In this document: positions 31,266-41,078 of the stretch, in pieces | How positions within the stretch are numbered: position 1 is the stretch's first letter | Layout: each line of letters begins with the position of its first letter | Assembly: GCF_900116445.1 (NCBI RefSeq) | Contig: NZ_FPBH01000039.1 | Coordinates: 1-64,000, forward strand | DNA length: 64,000 nt | Reading direction: 5' to 3' | From: Paraburkholderia aspalathi | Lineage (GTDB): Bacteria > Pseudomonadota > Gammaproteobacteria > Burkholderiales > Burkholderiaceae | Position numbers and translations under genes: made by a program | Notes under the pieces: model-generated | Told to the model about the DNA's origin: nothing | Seen by the model: only the letters and a program-made list of their open reading frames with translations | The model's database searches: none

Positions 31266-33626
31266 GTGTTAAATCGTCTGGTAAAAACGCTGGAAAGGGA
31301 GTTCTTCGGTCACCGCATGGCGGTGCTGGTGAGCATTGGCCTATTCACCGCGGTCATGGCATTTTTCGCCGTCCAGTTGCGGATGGATGCGGGCTTCGAG
31401 AAGCAGATGCCGATCGGCCACGAATACATTCAGACCTTCCAGAAGTACCGCTCCGACCTGCTCGGCGCGAACCGGATCACCGTAGTCGTGCGTGCCCGCA
31501 AGGGCTCGATCTGGACGAAGGCGGGCCTTACGCGGCTGTACAAGGTGACCCAGGCCGTCACGTACCTGCCGAACGTGGACCGCATTGGCGTGCAATCGCT
31601 GTGGACCCCGAACGCCTACGTGAACGAGATCACGGACGAGGGTTTCCGCGCCGAGCCGATCATCTCCGGCACGATCACGCCTGACCAGCTTTCGCCGGAC
31701 GTCGTCGCGAAGATCCGCCGCGCGACCACGCTCGGTGGCTATATCGGGACGCTCGTTTCTCACGATGAAGACAGCGCCATGATCACGGCCGAGCTCAACG
31801 AGCGCGATCGCAACGGCAAGGTGCTCGATTACGTGGCGTTCAATCATCTGCTCGAAGCGCAGATCCGCAAGCCGTTTGAAGATGCCGGCTATGAAATCCA
31901 GATCATTGGTTTCGCGAAGCAGATCGGTGATATTGCCGATGGCGCAACGGCCGTGCTCGGCTTCTGCGGTATTGCACTGCTGCTCACGGCGCTCGCGGTC
32001 TACTGGTATTGCCATTCGGTGCGCTTCACGGTGCTGCTGATTTCATGCTCGCTGACATCGCTCGTCTGGCAGTTCGGCACGCTGAAGCTGCTCGGCTTCG
32101 GACTGGACCCGCTCGCGGTGCTGGTGCCATTCCTGGTCTTCGCGATTGGCGTCTCACACGGTGTGCAGCAGGTCAACTTCATCGTGCGCGAAATCGCGCA
32201 CGGCAACAGCTCGTTCGATGCGGCGCGCCACAGCTTCAGCGGCCTGCTGATACCGGGCGTGCTGGCGCTGGTCACCGCCTTCGTTTCATTCATCACGTTG
32301 CTGCTGATTCCGATTCCGATGGTGCGCGAGCTGGCCATCACGGCGTCGCTCGGCGTGGCCTACAAGATCGTGACAAATCTCGTGCTGCTGCCAGTCGCAG
32401 CTTCGTGTTTCAACTTTACGAAAGCGTATGCGGAAAGCGCGCTCAAGCGCAGCGAACGGCGCTCGTCGTGGCTGCGCGGGCTTGCGCGCATCGCCGAACC
32501 CCGCTATGCGGGCGTGACCGTGGCGCTGACGCTCGTGGTGTTCGCGCTTGCCGCCTGGCAAAGCCGCGACCGCGTGATCGGCACGCTGCAGCCGGGTGCG
32601 CCGGAGTTGCGTGCGGACGCGCGTTTCAACCGCGATGCGACGTCGATCGCGAGCAACTACGACATCGGCCTCGACTGGCTCACGGTCGTGATCGAGTCGG
32701 CGCAAAAGGGCTGCGATAACCCGGCAGTCGGCCTGTACGAGGACGACCTCACGAGCGCGATGCGCACCGAGCCAGGCGTGGTGTCGGTCGAGTCCTATTC
32801 GGCGATGCTGCGCCGCTACAACCAGGGCTACAACGAGGACTACCCGAAGATGAATGTCGTTCCGATCGACCCTGGGAACTACGGCGCGGTCTCGGTGGAT
32901 GTGGGCCGGGTGAAGGGCTTCATGAAAGCGGACTGCAGCATGACGGCCGTGCACCTGTTCCTCACCGATCACAAGGTCACCACGATCAGCCGGATTCTGG
33001 ACGACGTGAAGACGTACCGTGCAACGCATCCGTTCCCGGGCATTACGGTACGGCTCGCGGCGGGCAATGCGGGCGTGCTGGCGGCGACCAACGAGGAGGT
33101 GGCCGCGAGCGAGTTGCCCATGATGCTTTACGTGTACGCGGCCATTCTGATTCTTGTGTGTCTTGCTTACCGCGACTGGCGCGCGATGCTGGCGTGTTGC
33201 CTGCCCCTCTCGGTGGCAACCTTCATCGGCTACTGGTTCATGAAGGAACTGCAGATCGGGCTAACGGTGGCGACGCTGCCCGTGATGGTGCTGGCCGTCG
33301 GCATCGGCGTGGATTACGCGTTCTATATCTATAACCGGCTGCAGGTGCATCTGGCGGGCGGCCAGAACATCGTCAAGGCGGTGCAGCACGCGATGCTGGA
33401 AGTGGGGGTGGCGACGATCTTTACAGCCATCACACTGGCGATCGGCGTGGCGACGTGGAGTTTCTCGGCGCTGAAGTTCCAGGCCGACATGGGCAAGCTG
33501 CTGGCGTTCATGTTCCTCGTGAACCTGCTGATGGCGATGACGGCGCTGCCCGCAATGGCTTCGGTGCTCGAGCGCTGGTTCCCGCGCCGCAAACCGGCGC
33601 GCGCGCCTGGTCTCTTCAGTCACTGA
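31266..33626 (+). CDS. RND/MMPL-family transporter
   Basis: The 786-residue inner-membrane protein has about twelve helices in two repeats, each with a large periplasmic loop. The first five-helix block contains FAIGVSHGVQQVNF and the second VLAVGIGVDYAFYIYNRL, both typical of SSD-like MMPL/RND carriers. It starts with GTG at 31266 behind GAAGGAAA. Such transporters next to DUF1302/DUF1329 are thought to move lipophilic molecules between membranes; direction cannot be inferred from the sequence. Confidence 0.88.
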   Translation: MLNRLVKTLEREFFGHRMAVLVSIGLFTAVMAFFAVQLRMDAGFEKQMPIGHEYIQTFQKYRSDLLGANRITVVVRARKGSIWTKAGLTRLYKVTQAVTYLPNVDRIGVQSLWTPNAYVNEITDEGFRAEPIISGTITPDQLSPDVVAKIRRATTLGGYIGTLVSHDEDSAMITAELNERDRNGKVLDYVAFNHLLEAQIRKPFEDAGYEIQIIGFAKQIGDIADGATAVLGFCGIALLLTALAVYWYCHSVRFTVLLISCSLTSLVWQFGTLKLLGFGLDPLAVLVPFLVFAIGVSHGVQQVNFIVREIAHGNSSFDAARHSFSGLLIPGVLALVTAFVSFITLLLIPIPMVRELAITASLGVAYKIVTNLVLLPVAASCFNFTKAYAESALKRSERRSSWLRGLARIAEPRYAGVTVALTLVVFALAAWQSRDRVIGTLQPGAPELRADARFNRDATSIASNYDIGLDWLTVVIESAQKGCDNPAVGLYEDDLTSAMRTEPGVVSVESYSAMLRRYNQGYNEDYPKMNVVPIDPGNYGAVSVDVGRVKGFMKADCSMTAVHLFLTDHKVTTISRILDDVKTYRATHPFPGITVRLAAGNAGVLAATNEEVAASELPMMLYVYAAILILVCLAYRDWRAMLACCLPLSVATFIGYWFMKELQIGLTVATLPVMVLAVGIGVDYAFYIYNRLQVHLAGGQNIVKAVQHAMLEVGVATIFTAITLAIGVATWSFSALKFQADMGKLLAFMFLVNLLMAMTALPAMASVLERWFPRRKPARAPGLFSH

Positions 33627-33643
33627 ACATGGGAGACACAGTC

Positions 33644-34609
33644 ATGATCAAGATGCTTGTTGCCTGTGCCGCGCTGTGCGTGAGCGCTGCAGTCTGGGCC
33701 CTGCCGCCCGGAACCGTTGCGAACTGGGCTGCCAAACCCGCCCATGCGTGGCCCGCGCCGGCACACATGATGTTGATGGATGCGGCGCGCGCCGGGTCGC
33801 GCATCGTCGCGGTGGGTGAGCATGGCGTCATCGTCATTTCGGATGACGAGGGAAAGACGTGGCGCCAGGCGAAAGGAGTGGCTGCTTCGGCGACGCTCTC
33901 GGCCGTCACCTTTACCGACGCGCAGCACGGCTGGGCGGTCGGCCAGTGGGGCGTGATTCTCGCAACGGCCGACGGCGGCGAGACCTGGCAGAAGCAGCGC
34001 ATGGACCTTTCGGTAGACCAGCCGCTCTTCTCCGTGCTGTTCACCAGCCAGAGAGATGGCGTGGCCGTAGGCCTGTGGTCGCTAATGCTCGCCACGCACG
34101 ACGGCGGCAAGACGTGGACGAAGGTAACTGTGCCGAAGCCGCCAGGTGGCACGAGGGCCGACCGCAACCTGTACCACATCTTTGCCGACCGCAAGGGCGC
34201 GCTCTATATCGATTCGGAACAGGGGATGGTGCTGAAGTCCACGGATGGTGGCGCGAACTGGAGCTATCAGGCAACGGGCGGCAAGGGCACGCTGTGGACG
34301 GGCGTGGCGCTGCCCGACGGGCGGATCGTCGTGGGTGGGCTGCTGGGCAGCCTGTACCAGAGCAGCGACGGCGGGGCGACGTGGGCGGCGCTGAACGCGG
34401 GCACGAAGAGTTCGATCACCGACCTCGTAGCGACTCGAAACGGACTGATGGGCGTCGGGCTCGATGGCCTTATGTTCCGGCAACGCGAGGGCAGCACGTC
34501 GTTCGAGGTTCATCAGCGCGACGATCGGGCAACGCTCACCGCTGCATTGATCGACGGTGCCGGCAAACCGTTGCTGTTTTCGCAGGACGGGGTGCTGACG
34601 GCCCGCTGA
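33644..34609 (+). CDS. YCF48/BNR-repeat periplasmic protein
   Basis: The 321-residue product has a signal peptide (ends near AAVWALPPG) and at least four repeats of the S/A-x-DGGxTW type (SDDEGKTW, TADGGETW, THDGGKTW, STDGGANW, SSDGGATW), which form a seven-bladed propeller as in YCF48/HCF136. It is the fourth part of the DUF1329-DUF1302-RND-propeller module, probably an assembly or specificity factor. GGGAG lies nine bases before the chosen ATG. Confidence 0.85.
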   Translation: MIKMLVACAALCVSAAVWALPPGTVANWAAKPAHAWPAPAHMMLMDAARAGSRIVAVGEHGVIVISDDEGKTWRQAKGVAASATLSAVTFTDAQHGWAVGQWGVILATADGGETWQKQRMDLSVDQPLFSVLFTSQRDGVAVGLWSLMLATHDGGKTWTKVTVPKPPGGTRADRNLYHIFADRKGALYIDSEQGMVLKSTDGGANWSYQATGGKGTLWTGVALPDGRIVVGGLLGSLYQSSDGGATWAALNAGTKSSITDLVATRNGLMGVGLDGLMFRQREGSTSFEVHQRDDRATLTAALIDGAGKPLLFSQDGVLTAR

Positions 34610-34666
34610 GAAACATCAGTCGCTACCTTGTTGGATCGTTATCCTTACGAGTTGATAAGATAAACA

Positions 34667-36169
34667 ATGAAACCGGATTGGGCATCAAGGATGAATCGGA
34701 AACGTAAGCCGGATACGCAGACCCGGCGACAGTTGCTACGCGTTACGGCGATGGGCGCGGCCTCACTCGCGGCCGGCGGCATGTCGCTGGCACAGGCCGC
34801 CGTAACGAAGCCCATGAACGGCGACATTCTGGATGTCGCGATCATCGGCGCGGGTCTCGCTGGATTGACCGCGGGCCGTGACCTCAAACTGGCCGGATGC
34901 GACTCGTTCGTCGTGCTCGAGGCACGCAACCGCGTCGGTGGGCGGACCTATAACCATGACCTCGGACACGGCGTCGTTTCCGAAGCCGGAGGGCAGTGGA
35001 TCGGTCCAGGCCAGACCGCGATCTTCGATCTGGCACGTCAACTCGAGATCGATACGTTTCCGAGCTGGTACACAGGCAAGACCGTCGTGATGGCGCAGGG
35101 CGCTACGGTGGCCCAGGATTTTCATGGCGGCACCGGGGGTGACGACATGATCGGCAACCGGCTTGCCGAACTGTCGCGCGGCGTGCCATCTGGCGCGCCG
35201 TGGAAAGCACCGCATCTGGCGGAACTGGATAAGCTCTCTTATGGCGAGTGGCTCCAGCAACAGGGCGTGAAGTACGAGGCCGGCTACTTTCTCGCGCTAG
35301 CCGCGAAGCTGACCACGGGCGGTGCGCCGGCCCAACTGGGCCTGCTGCACTACCTATCGATGATCAACAGTGCAAGCTGCAACTACACGCAGCTTGAAGC
35401 ATTCAAGGGCGGTGCGCAGGAAACGCGCATCGTCGGCGGCTCGCAGCGTCTGAGCATCAAGATGGCTGAGCAACTTAGCGACAAGGTCCGGTTGTCCTCG
35501 CCGGTGCGCAAGATATCAGGCTGGGATCGCGATGTGGTCGAACTGTATACCGATCAGGGCGTGGTCAGGACGCGTCGCGTGATCGTGGCGATGAATCCGG
35601 CGTTATGCGATCAGGTGGTTTTCGATCCGCCGCTGCCCGGCGGGCGGGTGCAGCTCCAGCAGAACTGGCCCACGAATGCCCCCATGCGCAAGACGGTCCA
35701 CGTCTACGACAAACCGTTCTGGCGCGACGCAGGTTACTGCGGAACGATCTTCCAGGTCGGTGGCCCGGTCTTCATGGCGTACGACAACTCGCCTCCCGAT
35801 GCATCGCTCGGCGTGATCGCCGCATTCGTCGCGCCGGGGATGTTGCCGAACGATCCCGCGCTGGCCGAAAAGACGCTGTCGGCCACTTTTGCGAAGGCAT
35901 TCGGGGACCGCGCACTGCATCCAACGCAATTCCACGACTACGACTGGGGCCGGGTCGATCCATGGACCCTGCATTGCATCAATCCTATGCCGCCGGGCTT
36001 CTGGACGAAATGGGGCAAATATCTGCATCCCGAAGTGGGGCGCCTCATCTGGTCAGGGACCGAAACCGCCGACATCTGGGCCGGCGCGATGGACGGTGCC
36101 GTGCGTTCGGGCCACCGCGCTGCCTTGCAGGCGCTGGGCGGTTTCACTCGACGCGGCGAGGTGGCGTGA
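34667..36169 (+). CDS. Tat-exported flavin amine-oxidase-family dehydrogenase 1
   Basis: The 500-residue protein begins with a Tat signal (RRQLLRVTAMGAASLAAGG) and has the FAD-binding VAIIGAGLAGLTAGRDL, the GG-doublet RVGGRTYNHD, GGQWIGPGQ and the C-terminal LIWSGTETADIWAGAMDGAV. That is the monoamine oxidase/NicA2 fold. The Cys that binds FAD covalently in eukaryotic MAO is not seen in context, so FAD is probably non-covalent. A di-haem cytochrome c follows directly and probably accepts the electrons. An alternative start is ATG 34691. Confidence 0.88.
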   Translation: MKPDWASRMNRKRKPDTQTRRQLLRVTAMGAASLAAGGMSLAQAAVTKPMNGDILDVAIIGAGLAGLTAGRDLKLAGCDSFVVLEARNRVGGRTYNHDLGHGVVSEAGGQWIGPGQTAIFDLARQLEIDTFPSWYTGKTVVMAQGATVAQDFHGGTGGDDMIGNRLAELSRGVPSGAPWKAPHLAELDKLSYGEWLQQQGVKYEAGYFLALAAKLTTGGAPAQLGLLHYLSMINSASCNYTQLEAFKGGAQETRIVGGSQRLSIKMAEQLSDKVRLSSPVRKISGWDRDVVELYTDQGVVRTRRVIVAMNPALCDQVVFDPPLPGGRVQLQQNWPTNAPMRKTVHVYDKPFWRDAGYCGTIFQVGGPVFMAYDNSPPDASLGVIAAFVAPGMLPNDPALAEKTLSATFAKAFGDRALHPTQFHDYDWGRVDPWTLHCINPMPPGFWTKWGKYLHPEVGRLIWSGTETADIWAGAMDGAVRSGHRAALQALGGFTRRGEVA

Positions 36170-36850
36170 ATGAAACGGGCATGGTTCATAAGCGCAGCCG
36201 TTGTGCTGGCAGGCGTTGTGAGCGCGGGAGCGCTCTTCGGACGCGATTACCTCGACGGTATGCGTTTCGAAAAGGCGATGAACGAGATCGACAGGTCGGA
36301 GGTGGCAAACAGTGGCCCCTGGCCGCAACCGCAGGAGACCTGCTACTTCTGCCACGGTGCGCACGGGCAGTCCGTCAATGGCTGGTACCCGGCGCTGTCC
36401 GGACAGCCAGAGGCTTATCTCGTCGCCCAGTTGCGCGCGTTTGCCGGCGGCCGGCGACCTAACCCCTACATGGGCGCGATCGCAAGAGCGCTCACGGACC
36501 AGCAGATCCAATCGCTGGCTGCTTATTTCGCGCGGCAGACGCCGGCCCAAAGCGAAGCAGTGTACGGGGAGGCGGCGCTCGAAAAGCGGGGCATGGCGCT
36601 CGTAGCGGCGAAGAGCTGCCAGACCTGCCACGGGGCTGCGTTCATGGGCCGGGATCAGGCGCCGCGTCTGTCGGGCCAGGGCGAAGCCTATCTCGCGAAG
36701 CAGTTTGCCGCCTTCAAGACGGGCGAGCGTCATGACCCAAGCGGCGCAATGAACGGGATGGCGGCCACCCTGTCGGGCGAGGACATCCAGGCAGTGGCCG
36801 GCTATCTTGCCAGCCTGACACCGGGTGGCAGCGCCACAGGCATGCAATAG
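36170..36850 (+). CDS. Di-haem cytochrome c 1, partner of oxidase 1
   Basis: The 226-residue protein has an N-terminal membrane anchor or signal (AWFISAAVVLAGVVSAGAL) and two haem sites, C58-YF-C61-H62 and C150-QT-C153-H154, each in a c4-like domain with a PxLSGQ segment. Methionines near 101 and in the GAMNGM segment are possible distal ligands. Its ATG begins immediately after the oxidase stop, so the pair is co-translated. NicA2 from Pseudomonas is known to pass electrons to a cytochrome c (CycN), giving a precedent for this arrangement. Confidence 0.9.
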   Translation: MKRAWFISAAVVLAGVVSAGALFGRDYLDGMRFEKAMNEIDRSEVANSGPWPQPQETCYFCHGAHGQSVNGWYPALSGQPEAYLVAQLRAFAGGRRPNPYMGAIARALTDQQIQSLAAYFARQTPAQSEAVYGEAALEKRGMALVAAKSCQTCHGAAFMGRDQAPRLSGQGEAYLAKQFAAFKTGERHDPSGAMNGMAATLSGEDIQAVAGYLASLTPGGSATGMQ

Positions 36851-36884
36851 CTGTCATCGTGTAACTGGCAGAAGCGTTGGGGAG

Positions 36885-36949
36885 ACAGGGAATACTCTGT
36901 CTTTCTCCGATTCCAAAAGTTATGTAATAGTGACTAAGTTTGGTATTGT
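36885..36949 (+). promoter_or_regulatory. Bipartite catabolic promoter B
   Basis: ACAGGGAATACTCTGT (36885-36900, near-palindrome) is followed by the core GTGACTAAGTTTGGTA (36930-36945), with ATGTAA (36922) and TATTGT (36944) as -35/-10 at 16-bp spacing. Architecture and distances match promoters A, D and E to within two bases. Confidence 0.62.
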
Positions 36950-37067
36950 GTTCTATAAATAAGGTGGCCGTGATCGCAGTGTTGCCGCGATAGCGGAGCG
37001 AATGCAGCGGCTATCGAATCGAGCTTGTTCGAAACCACTTTCACAACTCACGTTTCAGGAGACAAAC

Positions 37068-38201
37068 ATGGCAAAGCACCCCGTCGTCGTTTATGGCGCA
37101 AGCGGTTACACTGGCATGTTGATCATGGACTGGCTTATCGACCAGGACATTCCCTTCACCGCCGTAGCGCGTAATGCCAAGCGTACGCAGGAGATGATGG
37201 CGCAGCGGGTCGTGCGCCTCGAATCGGCGAATTACGAAGTCATTGAGGCCGAGCACAACGTGGATTCGCTCGTGAATGCCTTTCGCGGTGCAAAGGTCGT
37301 GTGCAATACGGTCGGACCTTTCTTCAATTTCGGCCTCACTGCCGTGGAAGCGGCGCTCAAGGCAGGCTGCCATTACCTCGACACCACTGGTGAGCAGCAC
37401 TACATCCGTCAGGTCCGCGAACAGTTCGGCGAGCAGTTCCGGCAGGCCGGGCTGCTGGTGTCGCCGTCGAATGCCTACATGTACACGTTCGCCGAAATCG
37501 CCGCCGAACTGGCGCTCGAAACACCCGGCATCGATGCGCTGGAGACCGCCACGCTCACGCGCGGCCCGCGAGGCGCCGGCGCCGGTGTGAGCGTGGGCTC
37601 CACCGCGACCATCTTCGAAGGCTATCGTCAGGAAGCCTGCTACCTGTGGGAGAAGAAGCTGATGCCGCATGACAGGCACGCTTCGTTCAGCATCGCCTCT
37701 CCGGATTTCCTTCAGCCCGTGTTCGCGCTGCCGTGGGGCGGTACGTCGCTGCCGGTGTCTTTCGAGCACGATCCGCGCGTGCGCAGCTGCGTTTCCTGCG
37801 TGGGCTTCTACGACAACAATGCGATGCAAATGGTGCATGCGCTCGGACAGAAGTGGGACGCCGAGTATGCGAACTTGCCGCGCGAGCAGCAGGATGCGGT
37901 GCTTAAACAGCTCGTCGATTCGACCACGCCGGCCATGCCGCCGCGCGAACGCACGTCGCTTCATCGCACTGTCGACTTCGCGATCGGCCGTGGCCAGCTT
38001 TCGGCCGTTCGCGCGACCGTGCACGGTATTACGCCATACATCGCGACTGGCGCCATCCAGACGGCCGCGGCCATCAAGCTCCTCGACGGTGAGAACGCGA
38101 AAGTGGGCTTCGCTTCGGGTTCCAAGGCATTCGGGCATCGCTATCTGCTCGGGTTCCTCGAGCAGCGCGGGCTCGCGCGCGCGACCGTCGCGCCGCTGTA
38201 G
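37068..38201 (+). CDS. Saccharopine-dehydrogenase-like NAD(P)-dependent reductase
   Basis: The 377-residue cytoplasmic protein has an N-terminal Rossmann motif (VVVYGASGYTGMLI, residues about 6-19) and the saccharopine dehydrogenase NADP-binding pattern, including VCNTVGPFFNFGLTAVEAAL and a CHYLDTTGE segment. Members act on amino-acid derivatives or as trans-acting enoyl reductases. CAGGAGAC precedes ATG 37068. As first gene of unit B it may reduce or oxidise an intermediate before CoA activation; the substrate is unknown. Confidence 0.75.
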   Translation: MAKHPVVVYGASGYTGMLIMDWLIDQDIPFTAVARNAKRTQEMMAQRVVRLESANYEVIEAEHNVDSLVNAFRGAKVVCNTVGPFFNFGLTAVEAALKAGCHYLDTTGEQHYIRQVREQFGEQFRQAGLLVSPSNAYMYTFAEIAAELALETPGIDALETATLTRGPRGAGAGVSVGSTATIFEGYRQEACYLWEKKLMPHDRHASFSIASPDFLQPVFALPWGGTSLPVSFEHDPRVRSCVSCVGFYDNNAMQMVHALGQKWDAEYANLPREQQDAVLKQLVDSTTPAMPPRERTSLHRTVDFAIGRGQLSAVRATVHGITPYIATGAIQTAAAIKLLDGENAKVGFASGSKAFGHRYLLGFLEQRGLARATVAPL

Positions 38202-38247
38202 GCGCCGCGACGAGAAGATCCAGCACAGATTCAGGGAAACATGGGAT

Positions 38248-39801
38248 ATGGCAATCATTGATTTCTTCGACCGCGGTTGGCACATCAACCCCAACGGTAT
38301 CGCGTATATCCAGGACGAGCGTGGTTATTCGTTCGATGAGGTGCACACGTTGTCGTGCCGCATCGCAAACGGCCTGCTCGCCGCCGGCTTCGAAAAGGAA
38401 GCGAAGGCAGCGGTCTGGGCCGACAACGACGTCACGGCATGGACCTGCACGCTGGGGCTGTGGCGTGCGGGCGTGGTGTGGATCCCGGTTAACGGGCGCA
38501 ACGCGCCGCAGGAGAACCAGTACCTCCTCGACGCGTTCGATTGCGAGGCGCTGTTCTTTCATCAGGCATTCGCGCGGGAGATTGAGGCGCTGCGTCCCAG
38601 CTTGCCTAAAGTCAGGATCTGGGTCTGTATCGATGCCGATCTGCCGTGGGCGCCGTCGCTCGAGAAGTGGAGCGCGGCGCAACCTGCGAACGAGCCACGC
38701 ATCACCTACGACATGGACGACATCGTGACGCTTTCGGCCACGGGCGGAACGACGGGCCTGCCGAAGGGTGTGATGAACACGCACCGCGCGTTTCAGACCT
38801 ACTTCGCGCAGTTCATGATGGCGTTTACGTACGGCGTGGAGCGTCCGGTGAATCTCGCCGCAGCGCCCATGACCCATACCGCGGGGATGCTGTCGCTGCC
38901 TTGCACTGCGCGCGGCGGCACGGTGGTCGTGCTGCCCAAGCCGGAGCCGGCGCGTCTACTCGCGGCGATCGCGAAGCATCGGGTCACGGAGTTCTTCCTG
39001 CCGCCGACAGTCATCTATCGCCTGCTCGATATCCCCGGGATTGAAGACCAGGATTTTTCGTCGCTCAAATACTTTCTGTATGGCGCCGCGCCTATGTCAG
39101 TGGAGAAGCTCAAGCGCGCAATCGAGGTATTCGGGCCGGTCATGGCCGGCGGCTACGGCCAGACGGAAGCCCCGGCCTCGATCTCGTATCTCACGCCGGC
39201 CGAGCACTTTGTGAACGGCAAGCTTGCGCCGCAAGTGCGGCTCTCCTCGGTTGGCCGCCCCAATCCGCTCGTGCGCGTCGAGAGTATGAACGAGCGAGGC
39301 GAGATCCTGCCGCGGGGCGAGACCGGTGAAATCTGCGTGCGCGGCGACCTCGTGATGAAGGGCTACTACAAGGCGCCCGACAAGACAGCAGAGACGATCG
39401 TGGACGGCTGGCTGCACACGGGTGACGTCGGCCATCTTGATGCCGAAGGATATTTGCATATCACCGATCGCAAGAAGGACATGATCATCAGCGGTGGCTT
39501 CAACGTCTATCCGAGCGAAGTCGAGCAGGTGATCTGGATGCATCCGGCGGTGCAGGATTGCGCGGTGATCGGCGTGCCCGACGAAAAGTGGGGCGAGGCG
39601 GTGAAGGCGGTGGTCGAGCTCAACGCGGGTCAGAGCGTCAGTGCCGAAGAGCTGTTGGCGTTGTGCAAGGAGAAGCTCGGCTCGGTCAAGGCACCGAAGA
39701 GCGTGGACTTCATCGCGGCACTCCCTCGCAGCACGGCCGGCAAGGTGCTGAAGAAGGATCTGCGCGAGCAGTACTGGCAGGGCCAAACCCGCCGGATCTG
39801 A
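38248..39801 (+). CDS. Acyl-CoA synthetase (AMP-forming)
   Basis: The 517-residue ANL-superfamily ligase has the ATP-binding motif LSATGGTTGLPKGV (162-175), GGYGQTEAPASI, the hinge ITDRKKDMIISGGFNVYPSEVE and a C-terminal PRSTAGKVLKKDL with the catalytic Lys. It activates a carboxylic acid with CoA for beta-oxidation. The exact acid cannot be read from sequence; the neighbourhood suggests an alicyclic, branched or aromatic acid. The frame stays open far upstream inside the previous gene, but the conserved start is at 38248. Confidence 0.93.
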   Translation: MAIIDFFDRGWHINPNGIAYIQDERGYSFDEVHTLSCRIANGLLAAGFEKEAKAAVWADNDVTAWTCTLGLWRAGVVWIPVNGRNAPQENQYLLDAFDCEALFFHQAFAREIEALRPSLPKVRIWVCIDADLPWAPSLEKWSAAQPANEPRITYDMDDIVTLSATGGTTGLPKGVMNTHRAFQTYFAQFMMAFTYGVERPVNLAAAPMTHTAGMLSLPCTARGGTVVVLPKPEPARLLAAIAKHRVTEFFLPPTVIYRLLDIPGIEDQDFSSLKYFLYGAAPMSVEKLKRAIEVFGPVMAGGYGQTEAPASISYLTPAEHFVNGKLAPQVRLSSVGRPNPLVRVESMNERGEILPRGETGEICVRGDLVMKGYYKAPDKTAETIVDGWLHTGDVGHLDAEGYLHITDRKKDMIISGGFNVYPSEVEQVIWMHPAVQDCAVIGVPDEKWGEAVKAVVELNAGQSVSAEELLALCKEKLGSVKAPKSVDFIAALPRSTAGKVLKKDLREQYWQGQTRRI

Positions 39802-39826
39802 TTCAGCCACGTTGAGATAAAACACC

Positions 39827-41068
39827 ATGAGCGACATTTACATCGCTGGCATTGCTATGACCGTGTTCGGCCGGCACTTCGAGCGCAGCATCGACGATCT
39901 CGCGGGTGAAGCGCTACGCGAAGCATTGAAGGATGCGGGCTGTGGCGCAGAGGCGATCGGCGCGGCTTTTTACGCCGGCATCACCAACGGGCCGCTGCAG
40001 GGGCAGTTGTCAATTCCGGGGCAGGTCGTGTTCAGCAAGATCGGGATTGAAGGCATTCCGGTCTACAACGTTGAAAACGCCTGCGCATCGGGGAGCACCG
40101 CGGTGCATCTCGCAGCGCAGGCACTTCGGTCGGGTGCCTGCGACGTGGCGCTCGCACTCGGCGCGGAGAAGATGAACGTCGCGGACAAGGCGAAATCATT
40201 CGCCCTGTTCGAGGCGGGCTGGGACGTGTCGCGCGTCGACGAGAACTTCGCCAGCCTGATGAAGCTCGGCGAAGGCGTGCAGCCGCCGCCCGGATCGGAG
40301 TCCGATCGGCCCTATAGCCGCTTCATGTCGGTCTACGCCGCGCTGTGCCGGTATCACATGAAGACTTACGGCACCACGCAACGCCAGATCGCCGCCGTGT
40401 CGTCGAAGAACCATCTGCATTCGGTGCACAACCCGTATTCGCAGTTCCGGCAGCCGTTCACGATCGATGAAGTGCTTGCGGCACCGCCGATCACGTATCC
40501 GATCACGCTGCCGATGTGTGCGCCAGTTACGGACGGTGCGGCAGCGGCGATCCTCTGCACCAAGGAGGGACTGCGGCGCATCGGCGCCGACCACAAGCGT
40601 TGCATCCGGATCGCGGCGAGCGTGATTCGCAGCTTCACGCGCCGACACGTCGACGAGCCGGAAAGGAACATCGGCCGCCTGGCGGCGCTGCAGGCCTATG
40701 AACAGGCAGGCCTCGGCCCCGAGGACATGGATGTCGCAGAAGTGCACGACGCGTCTGCGATGGGGGAGATCATCCAGGCCGAAAATCTGCAACTGGTCCC
40801 GATAGGCCAGGGCGGCCCCGCAGCCGAGCGCGGCGACTTCACCCTCGGTGGGCGCGTTCCAATCAACACATCCGGCGGCCTCGAATCGAAGGGACATCCA
40901 CTGGGTGCGACGGGAATTGGTCAGCTATACGAACTGGTCACTCAACTGCGCGGCGAGGCGGGCGCGCGTCAGGTATCTGGCGCGCGGCACGCAATTCAGG
41001 AAAACGGCGGCGGATTTCAGGGTATCGAAGAGGCGGCGCTTGCCGTCCACATTCTGAGCAAGGCTTGA
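39827..41068 (+). CDS. SCP-x-type thiolase
   Basis: The 413-residue protein has the thiolase nucleophile C86 in ENACASGSTAVHLA, HDASAMGE and the GGLESKGHPLGATG block with H357. The C-terminal second Cys of classical thiolases is not seen, which fits the SCP2-like/acetyl-CoA acetyltransferase subgroup that acts on branched or steroid-like 3-ketoacyl-CoAs. It follows the acyl-CoA synthetase by 25 bp and provides the carbon-carbon cleavage step. Confidence 0.88.
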   Translation: MSDIYIAGIAMTVFGRHFERSIDDLAGEALREALKDAGCGAEAIGAAFYAGITNGPLQGQLSIPGQVVFSKIGIEGIPVYNVENACASGSTAVHLAAQALRSGACDVALALGAEKMNVADKAKSFALFEAGWDVSRVDENFASLMKLGEGVQPPPGSESDRPYSRFMSVYAALCRYHMKTYGTTQRQIAAVSSKNHLHSVHNPYSQFRQPFTIDEVLAAPPITYPITLPMCAPVTDGAAAAILCTKEGLRRIGADHKRCIRIAASVIRSFTRRHVDEPERNIGRLAALQAYEQAGLGPEDMDVAEVHDASAMGEIIQAENLQLVPIGQGGPAAERGDFTLGGRVPINTSGGLESKGHPLGATGIGQLYELVTQLRGEAGARQVSGARHAIQENGGGFQGIEEAALAVHILSKA

Positions 41069-41078
41069 TGGAGCATGT

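Noticed and set aside
36885..36949. A sigma-54 promoter (GG-N10-GC)
   Set aside because: No TGGCAC-N5-TTGC pattern is present; the -35/-10-like pair fits better.
37669..38247. Possible N-terminal extension of the acyl-CoA synthetase
   Set aside because: It overlaps the saccharopine-dehydrogenase-like gene and is low-complexity; the family sequence begins at 38248.
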